Notes under the pieces: generated by a model
The model's input: only the letters and a program-made list of their open reading frames with translations
Told to the model about the DNA's origin: nothing
The model's database searches: none
Origin: Xanthobacteraceae bacterium
GTDB taxonomy: Bacteria > Pseudomonadota > Alphaproteobacteria > Rhizobiales > Xanthobacteraceae
Assembly: GCA_030037185.1 (NCBI GenBank)
Contig: JASHRR010000815.1
Coordinates: 1 to 13,360, forward strand
Direction of reading: 5' to 3'
DNA length: 13,360 nt
Translations under genes and position numbers: made by a program
Shown: positions 5,780 through 12,458 of the stretch, piece by piece
Position numbering within the stretch: position 1 is the first letter of the stretch
How the letters are laid out: every line of letters begins with the position of its first letter

Positions 5780-6550
5780 GTGGCCTCCAACGATGGTTCC
5801 GGAAGCCTATCCAATAACGAGTTTTGGCTTGCTGAACTGTCTGGCGGATTGCCTGCAGATTTCGATTATCGTCTCGTGCGGTCCGCCGCGGACGCCAAAA
5901 CTCTTATTCTCGCTTTGCCAAATTGCGATCGAGGCCGAGCCGCTGTCGGGCTGTATGGCCAGCGTGACGGCATCGGGCCCGGAGCGGCGTACGCCGGCAT
6001 GATGGCGGCTTGGGATCACGACCACCGCGTCGTTACTGATGCGTTTGGCTCGCGTGACCAGCTTGTCGCAGCATTGAGGGAGGTTGCCCCCCGTTTCGAT
6101 TGGGCCTCGGCGAGAGAGATCGATGTGTGGCGCGGCGCTGTAGTGAACAGAGATGACGCATTACTGCACACAGTTGACTTATGCTGGAGCCGAAGTCGCA
6201 ACGTTGCCTGTTGGTTCGGTTTGCGCGACTACGTACCGGTATTACAGCCTTCACTTGCTCCTGTGGTGTTTTGTGCAAAAATCGATCGAACCGTGGTGGT
6301 AGCACGGCATGATTCACGCGCCGAGCAGGAAGTGATCGTCGACGTCGCTCGGCTCCTTCGAGGTGGCTACGCCGTCACATTGGACGGGATTGATGGAAGG
6401 CCCCTCAATGAACGAGATCGAATCGTTGACCTCTGCCCAGACAGGGAAGTATTTGATCGCCACATGGACAACTGGCGGCGAGCGGGAGCGCGTTATGGCC
6501 ACTGGAAAAGCCTCCTGGAGTTGCGGCGGCGAAACGCCGCGAACTTCTGA
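5780..6550 (+). CDS. Possible ADP-ribosyltransferase-fold protein (256 aa) under riboswitch 5
   Basis: The gene starts at GTG 5780, six bases after AGGAG, and encodes 256 residues. The middle contains the three elements of R-S-E type ADP-ribosyltransferases in correct order and spacing: Arg118 in VWRGAVV, Ser137 and Ser139 in CWSRSRNVACWFG, and Glu182/Glu184 in RAEQEVIVD. Those enzymes move ADP-ribose from NAD to a protein, nucleic acid or small molecule; here the fold is inferred only from these motifs. The first 100 residues include GPGAAYAGMMAAWDHDHR and a LVAALREVAPRFDWA helix. No signal peptide or membrane segment is seen, so a cytoplasmic role is likely. No partner or antitoxin-like gene is adjacent. 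Riboswitch 5 overlaps the ribosome site directly, so fluoride should turn on translation. The alternative is an unrelated conserved protein with chance motif matches. Confidence 0.7.
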   Translation: MASNDGSGSLSNNEFWLAELSGGLPADFDYRLVRSAADAKTLILALPNCDRGRAAVGLYGQRDGIGPGAAYAGMMAAWDHDHRVVTDAFGSRDQLVAALREVAPRFDWASAREIDVWRGAVVNRDDALLHTVDLCWSRSRNVACWFGLRDYVPVLQPSLAPVVFCAKIDRTVVVARHDSRAEQEVIVDVARLLRGGYAVTLDGIDGRPLNERDRIVDLCPDREVFDRHMDNWRRAGARYGHWKSLLELRRRNAANF

Positions 6551-6815
6551 GCCGGCCGTATGCGCAATGCACCGGCCCCAAGGTACTGTGAAGCACAAAA
6601 ACGCCTAGGATAGACGTCGATCGTGCCCAGGCGGCGAGCCACTGTCGGAACAGTCATGCTCGTTCGATCGCTGTGTCTTCAGCTTTTCTGGAAGTTCCCG
6701 GCGAGCCCGGATATCCACGCATCAGGCACACAGCGCACCGATCCAACAAGTCGCCGAGCCTTTTGACTCATTTGATCATTCGTGGCGTCCCTGGTTCGCG
6801 CCGTGGAACTCCCTG

Positions 6816-7601
6816 CTAGACAACTTCGCGAAGATCTTGAGAATCTGCGCGCCGAGTAACGCCGCTCTCATAGGCGGGCAGTACATCATCTACTAACCCG
6901 AGCATCTTGACCCGCCCATCCTCGAGCCAAAGCACTTTGTTGCAGAAATCTCGGATAATCGACTGGCTATGTGAGGCGAGGACAAGAATACGGGTGCGTT
7001 CCAGCAGGTCTGCGATGCGCTTCTGTGCCTTGTGAATAAAGCTCTCATCGCCGGTCGCGATCATCTCGTCCATAACGACGATATCGGGCTGCACCGCGGT
7101 CGAGATGGCAAATGCGAGGCGGACGAACATGCCGGTCGAATACGTTCGCACCGGCATGTCGAGGTACGCGCCGAGTTCCGAAAATTCTCCGATGGAAGGC
7201 GCAAGCGCCCTTGCCTCCGCAAACGTCAAACCCAAAAAAACGCAGCGGAAGATGATATTCTGCCATCCGGTGGCTTCCGCGTCCATGCCGAGCCCGATGT
7301 CGGTGAAGGAGGAGACCATGCCCTCGACAACGGCCTCGCCGCTGAGCGGCGGATAGACGCCGGAAACCACGCGCAGAAATGTGGTCTTGCCGGCGCCGTT
7401 AGACCCGACGAGCCCCAGACGGTCTCCGTCCGCCAGAGCCACCGAGAGGTTCACGAGCGCGCGCACGATGACTCTGTCGTTGTGGGCGACGAGGCTACGC
7501 CCAAGCCGAGCGAAGCCCGCGGGGGTCGACCGCGTGTGAGACGAGAAGATGGGGAACGCAATGGTAACGTCGCGGAGAGCGATGCGAGCCACGGCACTCA
7601 T
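6816..7601 (-). CDS. ABC transporter ATP-binding protein, Wzt/KpsT-like (polysaccharide export)
   Basis: A 261-residue ATPase of the type that powers export of O-antigen, capsule or teichoic acid chains. From the ATG at 7601: Walker A GSNGAGKT 66-73, signature YSTGM 154-158 (the YSxGM form typical of Wzt/KpsT/TagH in place of LSGGQ), Walker B IVVMDE 174-179 followed by ATGDESF, and H-loop His 211 in ASHS. The N-terminal SSHTRS region before the Walker A also fits this family. A TTG two codons earlier is possible, but no clear ribosome site supports either start. The usual permease partner (Wzm/KpsM) is absent: upstream are 252 bases without a gene, then grpB-like, and downstream is the convergent ART-like gene. 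It does not carry the long C-terminal carbohydrate-binding domain found in some Wzt proteins. Confidence 0.93.
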   Translation of the reverse strand: MSAVARIALRDVTIAFPIFSSHTRSTPAGFARLGRSLVAHNDRVIVRALVNLSVALADGDRLGLVGSNGAGKTTFLRVVSGVYPPLSGEAVVEGMVSSFTDIGLGMDAEATGWQNIIFRCVFLGLTFAEARALAPSIGEFSELGAYLDMPVRTYSTGMFVRLAFAISTAVQPDIVVMDEMIATGDESFIHKAQKRIADLLERTRILVLASHSQSIIRDFCNKVLWLEDGRVKMLGLVDDVLPAYESGVTRRADSQDLREVV

Positions 7602-7853
7602 ATCCAATAGATATGTGGCGTTGCCAATAGTCGATAACTGGCAGCGCGACGATAAGCAGCTACGGACACTTTCTGCAGAGGCCTGAGCCTCAGACGTGTC
7701 TTAAGGCCCCGACGCAAATTGGTTCGCAACAAAGAACCTAGACTCAGAGATCGAACGCATCGCCTTTGCGAAACACCAAGCGCCGCAACAGTCCTTATAG
7801 TAATTGGCTCATTTTCGATCCTTGATCGGCCCATGCGATATGTCACCTCGACC

Positions 7854-8378
7854 TCACTTCGCCTGAGACGTGTCGTCACCAAGGCCAGCACGTCTCTCAA
7901 TCTCACGTATGAATGCGGTTTTGGCGTCGGAGTAGCGCACGCGCTCTTCCAGGCGCTGCAAGTCAGCAGATTCGCCCAGTTTGAGCTTGAGCGTGCCGTA
8001 AGCATCGCGATCCTCCGGGAGCGTCCTGAGCCAATTGCGAAACACGAGCCGCATGCGTGCCTCGGAGCCGCCGTCTTCTCGTAGATGCACGTGATGCCTG
8101 TGCGGCCACGCGGCAGGTTGATGGAAGAAATGAATGGGAGCGAGCGCCTCAGTGTAACCGTGCTCCAGAAGCATGGATCGGCATTGCCGCACGGCACTCT
8201 CATCTCGGAGGATGATCTGGATATCGATGACCGGTTTTGCAGGCAGTCCCGGTACCGCGGTGGACCCTATATGTTCGATGCGGGCTGCGAGCATCCCCAG
8301 CGCGCGCCTGAGGCGATGTGCTTCGAACTCGAAGTCTTCCGGCCATTTCGGGTCATACTCGACAATTTGTTCACTCAT
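7854..8378 (-). CDS. GrpB family protein
   Basis: A 174-residue protein of the GrpB/UPF0157 family, a nucleotidyltransferase-fold group whose cellular role is not well established; some members are fused to dephospho-CoA kinase. The diagnostic stretch IEHIGSTAVPGLPAKPVIDI lies at about residues 34-53, followed by a histidine-rich HHVHL segment and the typical FRNWLRTLPEDRDAYGTLK region. Length is normal for the family and both ends are intact. GAGGT lies about 5 bases before the ATG. It follows the intact MutS-like gene by 97 bases on the same strand, so it may be read from the same transcript, though no riboswitch or promoter of its own is evident. Confidence 0.93.
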   Translation of the reverse strand: MSEQIVEYDPKWPEDFEFEAHRLRRALGMLAARIEHIGSTAVPGLPAKPVIDIQIILRDESAVRQCRSMLLEHGYTEALAPIHFFHQPAAWPHRHHVHLREDGGSEARMRLVFRNWLRTLPEDRDAYGTLKLKLGESADLQRLEERVRYSDAKTAFIREIERRAGLGDDTSQAK

Positions 8379-8475
8379 AGTTACCTCGACCGAAAGGGAA
8401 TCGTCCGCCGTCAGCTGTGTCCGGAGTGCCCATAGCAGCTACTCCAGGTGGCTCACGGAACTATGTCTGCGTCTA

Positions 8476-10083
8476 TTAGTTCACTTGTCGGATCTCTTGC
8501 GTTGCATCCCGCCGTTTTTCTTCCCCGCCAAAGATTGCTCTATACAGGTCCTCGCCGTAGCTTGTTTGCAGTGGCCCCGCTTCGATCAATTTGAAGGGCC
8601 GACTTCCGTCGGGGCGCCGCTCAGCCCTCAGGAACGTCGCGTTAGGCATCTTCTGGTCGAAAACGGCTTGCGCAAAGTGATATAAGTGCGTGACGAACAG
8701 CACCCTCACATCCTTACTCAAAAGCGCTCCGACAATTTGACGGGAGATTTCAGAGCCCTCCCTTTCGTTCGTGGACGCAAACGATTCGTTGAACAGAACT
8801 ATCGAATTAGGCTTGAGGCGGCCGACAATCTCGCTCATCCGGCTGAGTTCCTCATCCCATTTTCCACTCTCCATTGCGGTGTCTTCTTCACGCTTGTAGT
8901 GCGTGAAAAGCCCATTGCAGACTTCCGACGAGAAGGACTCGGCCGGCACGAACATGCCGGCCTGCATCATGAGCTGCGCAAGACCTACGCTGCGCAGAAA
9001 TGTCGACTTACCGCCCGTATTGGCCCCCGTGATGACGATGATGTCCTTGCCGTCAGCATTGACATTGTTCCCGACGACCTTCCGTGCCATGCTCAAGGCG
9101 AGCGATACGTCGTACAGGCCAGCGAAGGACAGCTTTCGTTGGCCGGCTGGTGCCGGCGCGGGAAGGCACGTCGGTTCGCCCAATTGCTCAAGGTGTGCAC
9201 GCAAATTCAAACAGCCGATGTAAAACGCCAGTTCCGTGCGCAACATTTGGAAGAAGCTGAGAATATGATCTGTTGACTGAGCGAGTGCGTTGGCGACAAG
9301 ATTAACGCCTCTGTCATTCAACGTGGACAGCGCGCGGGCGCCCGGTTCATCCCGGGGGTGGAGCTGAAAGGTGTACGACAGCGGCTTTTCGGCGAGGAGT
9401 CGCGTCATCCAACTTCGCTTGTCTTCATGCGGCTTGCGAAGGACGTAGTTTCTGCCCTTGTTGCCTTTCCCTAGCTCTGCGCTAATCAAGACGCCATGGC
9501 GTAATTTGAGTCGATTCAAATGTGACTCGACGCTCGCGAAATAGTCATCGCCCAGCTCCTCCTTCAACATGCCAAAGAGTCTTGAAAAACCGTTTGACTC
9601 GAAGTTACCTCCATGTTTATCGGCGATGGTCATTAGTCTTCTCAACAAGGCAACAAACAGCCGAAGCGTCTCCACTGCGCTCTGAAGTGTGCTGGTGGGG
9701 TATTGGAGAAAGGAGCTCCAATAGACCTTCCTGGCCCCATTAATCGCTTCAACCGCGAGCCGATACATATCCCTGACGATCTGTGCATTCTTGATACAAT
9801 CCACGAGGGCAGACTGCCGATACAAAATCGTGCTGAGATCGGTGACGCCCGACAAGAGCGCAACCTTTGCCGCTTCAAGCAGAAAATGATCGTCACCCGC
9901 CATTGCATTGAACACAGCATCCAATCCGAGGTCTTGCGTCAGCGCGCCTTCATTCCAGGGCAGAAGCTGTTCCAGCCGCAGCGCTTGTTGCTTTTCGCGC
10001 CGATAACGCAGCTCCTTCTCCCGCCGGGACAACAGCTGGCTGGAATCAAAATCCCGCTCTCTGTACATCAGGAACGCTTTCAT
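8476..10083 (-). CDS. Short MutS-like ATPase (535 aa), intact member of a MutS pair
   Basis: This 535-residue protein keeps the lever/clamp and ATPase parts of MutS but lacks the N-terminal mismatch-recognition domain of MutS1 (usually 800-900 residues). The start MKAFLMYRERDFD overlaps the stop of the upstream MutS-like gene as ATGA, which fixes it despite an open frame for 65 codons further upstream. Walker A GANTGGKST is at 353-361 with the following FLRSVGLAQ helix and GMFVPA. Walker B SIVLFNES is at 427-434, with Asn in place of the usual Asp. The MutS signature-like STNEREGSEI is at 437-446, and the His switch is in FVTHLYHF, 463-470. The paired gene has NE at the same place, so Asn seems to be a family trait. 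The two probably act as a heterodimer. Target DNA or RNA structure is unknown; I see no endonuclease domain such as Smr. Confidence 0.9.
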   Translation of the reverse strand: MKAFLMYRERDFDSSQLLSRREKELRYRREKQQALRLEQLLPWNEGALTQDLGLDAVFNAMAGDDHFLLEAAKVALLSGVTDLSTILYRQSALVDCIKNAQIVRDMYRLAVEAINGARKVYWSSFLQYPTSTLQSAVETLRLFVALLRRLMTIADKHGGNFESNGFSRLFGMLKEELGDDYFASVESHLNRLKLRHGVLISAELGKGNKGRNYVLRKPHEDKRSWMTRLLAEKPLSYTFQLHPRDEPGARALSTLNDRGVNLVANALAQSTDHILSFFQMLRTELAFYIGCLNLRAHLEQLGEPTCLPAPAPAGQRKLSFAGLYDVSLALSMARKVVGNNVNADGKDIIVITGANTGGKSTFLRSVGLAQLMMQAGMFVPAESFSSEVCNGLFTHYKREEDTAMESGKWDEELSRMSEIVGRLKPNSIVLFNESFASTNEREGSEISRQIVGALLSKDVRVLFVTHLYHFAQAVFDQKMPNATFLRAERRPDGSRPFKLIEAGPLQTSYGEDLYRAIFGGEEKRRDATQEIRQVN

Positions 10084-11713
10084 GACTTGATCCGCTCCGT
10101 GATCGCGTCGTACGTCAACCGATATTTCTGAGCGATCGCCATCGCGTAGGCGAGACCATCTGCAGGCCGCCTCACAATCTGGAACGTTCGCAACGTGGGA
10201 TTGTCGGGAACGACCGTGCTGACCATGGACACGGTCTGGAGTCCGCAGGAAGCCAATTCGTCGACGAACGTGACCCAAACGCAGAGTACGTCGAGCGCCG
10301 ATATTTGCTCCATCACTTTCTTGCTCAAGAAGGTCTCATGTTGAATTGTCGTCGAGGTAAAAATTTCGTTCATGATGATTATCGAACGTGATGTGGCCCT
10401 CTGAATGATGTCGTGAACCCGCAATAAATCATCTTCCAGCTTGCCGTGCAGATTTTCGACTTTCTCTTCTTTCTCGAAATGGGTGAATAAATTGTCGAAA
10501 AAGTAAGAGCTTGGCGCTGGTGCCGGGAACGGGCCAACCGATACTTGCGAAATAATGCAACTGTCCAAAGGCGCGAGCGAAGGTCGTCTTACCTCCCTGA
10601 TTAGGCCAAGTTACGACCAATATTCGTTCCTTGCTCCTGAAGTAGAAATCGTTGCAGATAACAGAGGAATTTTGCTTGACGAGTTTCTGCGCCAACGCGA
10701 TATCGAATCCGTCATAATCATAGATTTGCTTATTTGTGGCAGAGACATGCGGATAGCAAAATTGCAATCCGGCGCTGGCTAGACCTTGGATGTAGTCGAA
10801 GTATGCAAGATAGAACTGGATCTCGCGATCAAATTCCGCCACCGTATCATCGAGATAATTAGCGTTCATGGTGCAGTATTCTTCGAGCGAGCCGAACACC
10901 GCGGGGCACAACCTGGCAACGAATTCCAGTATCTTTGCTTTGACGTGGTTCATATCATCGGTCTCGGAAAATCCTACTCTGGTATCCTTGGCGGCTCCCT
11001 GATTGAATTTTTCGAACGTTTCATCGACCTCCTTGCTGTAATCTTGCTCGTCCTCAAAGTCGCGCACCGTAAACTTGTCGCCCCTTAATGAGCACGCAAT
11101 ATTTGACCATCGCCAGATCATCCTTGAGCTTATTTGTCTGCGACAATAGTGCGTTGAACACAATAGAACCGGCGTAATCGGTCAGGTAATCTCGAAAACC
11201 TAAAAAGCCGCGCGATTTGAGACCCGTATGACAAAGGCCAGCCGCGAATGTATTAATGGCATCGCAATAAACTTGAATGGCATCCAGGAACCAGGCCTCC
11301 CTTTGCTCCTTGTAATACAGTTTTTGTTGACGAACGAGATAGTCGCGCATCTTGCGCATTTGTCGGGCGAAAGAACGCACTCGCTCAAGTAGCGCCGTAT
11401 TTTCGAGGTCCTGCATGACCTCGTGACGATAGTTGATCGCGTCGGCCCGTCGTAGAGGGGCGTAAAAGAAAGGCTTTAGGTGGTATTCCTCCCTACCAGC
11501 CGTGATGGCATCGATGATTTGATCGCAATTAAGGTCGTGGAAAAAATGCGGCGCTTCGGCTCCGTCATCGGCAGCGTGGTCGCCCGAGTCAAGGAACAGA
11601 ATACTGTAGTAGGCGCGCGCAGGGCGCGGGCCATGAGAACCGGGACCCGCTGAACTGGGGGCGCGTCGAACGCGACTGAAGTCGACGACTTTTTGGGTTG
11701 TCCGATTGTCCAT
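10080..11713 (-). pseudogene. Second MutS-like ATPase, split by two +1 homopolymer frameshifts
   Basis: Three overlapping frames join into one 543-residue MutS-like protein if one base is removed from a G4 run (plus-strand C at 11081-11084) and one from a T5 run (plus-strand A at 10498-10502). At the first site VLIKG continues as GDKFTVRDFE; at the second AKLLLF continues as DNLFTHFEKEE. Both ends are complete: the N-terminus near YYSILFLDSGD, and the C-terminus KYRLTYDAITERIKS with TGA overlapping the next gene's ATG. The Walker A reads TWPNQGGKT (10608-10585), with Trp (TGG) in place of the first P-loop Gly; Walker B is SIIIMNEIF. The start is uncertain: MDNRTT at 11713 lacks a ribosome site and gives about 33 extra residues. 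Two errors in homopolymers could be sequencing artefacts, but the P-loop substitution points to real decay. Riboswitch 6 lies upstream. Confidence 0.8.
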
Positions 11714-11882
11714 GCCGGCGGCCACGCAAACGTCTGTTGGCGTCCCTCGCGAGGGATGCAATATCGTCGGTGCGGCGATCGCGGCGGCAGCTCATTACCC
11801 GACGGCTCGTCAGATCGGGCATTGCCTTGATCCCGTGGGAGTGAAGGACGAGGCTAATTTCCCACTCCGTGGAACCGGCAGT

Positions 11883-11905
11883 AAAAACCCGCCTCACGGC
11901 GGGCT
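11883..11905 (-). terminator. Intrinsic terminator between riboswitch 6 and the MutS pair
   Basis: On the minus strand, CCCGCC-GTGA-GGCGGG followed by TTTTT forms a perfect six-pair GC stem with tetraloop and U-tract. It starts about ten bases after the ribosome site hidden by riboswitch 6, so it lies inside the leader of the MutS genes. On the plus strand the stem is followed by CTTTGC only, so the minus strand is the likely direction. ACCCGCC in the aptamer's P2 region is complementary to the terminator's GGCGGGT and could act as an antiterminator. Confidence 0.75.
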
Positions 11906-11913
11906 TTGCAACA

Positions 11914-11982
11914 CTCCCACCGCGATCGTACGCGGTAGGAGTCATCAGCCTTTCGGCGGGTCACGGGCGACTCCATGCCCGC
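11914..11982 (-). promoter_or_regulatory. Fluoride riboswitch 6, upstream of the MutS pair
   Basis: Minus strand: P1 hairpin GGGCATGGAGTCGCCC (11980-11965), linker GTGACCCGCC, P2 GCC-GAAA-GGC, and 3' strand GGCTGATGACTCCTACC. The linker is the least canonical of the seven (GACC where others have AAC). Platform: CTCCTACCGCG pairs with CGCGGTGGGAG over eleven unbroken pairs (one G-U) across a TACGAT loop, hiding GGGAG (11918-11914). GTGGGAGTG around that site is also perfectly complementary to CACTCCCAC 70 bases downstream (11843-11835), an alternative partner. Confidence 0.9.
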
Positions 11983-11987
11983 TACGT

Positions 11988-12015
11988 GATATAAATATCT
12001 GACGGGGCGCGTCAA
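11988..12015 (-). promoter_or_regulatory. Putative promoter of riboswitch 6
   Basis: On the minus strand, TTGACG (12015-12010), a 16-base spacer and TATATC (11993-11988) sit so that transcription starts at about 11981, the first bases of the aptamer. This is among the best hexamer matches in the window. Confidence 0.55.
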
Positions 12016-12335
12016 GCCGGAAAGCGAGCGTTCAACTTTTTTGTCGGTGCTCGACGGCAAGACGCGAGCGTGTTGAATGGATCGTATCAACCAATCGCCA
12101 GACTGCTCGAAGCCCGCGGATCTTCTTCTTCAATGGCTTGGGAACTTCAATGGCTTGGGAACAATCGATTCTGTTCGCAGTTGGAACCGGTATGAGTCCT
12201 CCAGGCGAGGGTTACGACGTCGGCGACCGCTTGGCAGCTCCTTGTAGCCCGGCGAGCGCCTACTGTAGCCTCGAGCCCCTGCGTTGCGCTGCGGAAAGGC
12301 ACGGTCCTGAACGACCGGGGGCACGACGTGCACGC
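12016..12335 (+). other. 320-base divergent intergenic region
   Basis: This region separates the oppositely facing promoters of riboswitches 6 and 7. I see no convincing gene on either strand. The only structure noted is the tandem 17-base duplication listed separately. An operator for shared control could lie here but no palindrome stands out. Confidence 0.5.
12129..12162 (+). repeat. Perfect 17-base tandem duplication
   Basis: TTCAATGGCTTGGGAAC occurs twice in immediate succession (12129-12145 and 12146-12162) with no mismatch. It lies in non-coding sequence between divergent riboswitch promoters. A recent slippage event is the simplest explanation; a pair of protein-binding sites is possible. 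Confidence 0.85.
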
Positions 12336-12364
12336 TTGACCCGGACAGGAGGACTGCCTAGTTT
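12336..12364 (+). promoter_or_regulatory. Putative promoter of riboswitch 7
   Basis: TTGACC (12336-12341), a 17-base spacer and TAGTTT (12359-12364) precede the aptamer by 7 bases. Spacing and -10 position match the riboswitch 4 promoter. Confidence 0.5.
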
Positions 12365-12370
12365 CGGGTA

Positions 12371-12454
12371 AGGCGATGGAGTTCGCCTCAAACGCCAGGG
12401 AGTAAGTCCTCCCGGGCTAATGACTCCTGAAGAGGTCCCTCCTCTACAGGAGTC
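12371..12454 (+). promoter_or_regulatory. Fluoride riboswitch 7
   Basis: P1 hairpin GGCGATGGAGTTCGCC (12372-12387), identical to that of riboswitch 1, linker TCAAACGCC, a P2 capped by an extra hairpin (GGGAG/CTCCC), and 3' strand GGGCTAATGACTCCTG. Platform: GACTCCTGAAGAGG (12422-12435) pairs with CCTCTACAGGAGTC (12441-12454) over 14 positions with one A-A mismatch across a five-base loop. The whole pseudoknot strand GACTCC is inside this hairpin, so aptamer folding and ribosome-site hiding are mutually exclusive. AGGAG lies six bases before a GTG start, exactly as in riboswitch 5. Confidence 0.95.
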
Positions 12455-12458
12455 GATT

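Noticed and set aside
7598..8203. 201-codon minus-strand frame overlapping the GrpB gene
   Set aside because: Its first half is GrpB in a wrong frame, and the remainder has no recognisable features or ribosome site.
10084..10278. 65-codon N-terminal extension of the intact MutS-like protein
   Set aside because: It overlaps the C-terminal coding sequence of the upstream MutS gene in another frame; the ATGA overlap and family-like MKAFLMYRERDFD start fix the start at 10083.
10498..11084. Programmed ribosomal frameshifting in the split MutS gene
   Set aside because: Two separate +1 homopolymer events, no convincing slippery heptamer with stimulatory structure, and a P-loop substitution make decay or sequencing error more likely.
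12016..12335. Possible remnant of a regulator or transposase gene in the divergent gap
   Set aside because: Short stretches read like protein but no family motif could be followed in any frame.
150..12430. GGAGTCATCAGCC / GGCTGATGACTCC repeats as a REP-like or miniature mobile element
   Set aside because: Each copy has the full crcB architecture, a promoter just upstream and a platform with compensating changes; sequence outside the aptamer core is not shared as it would be in a mobile repeat (except partly between copies 2 and 3).
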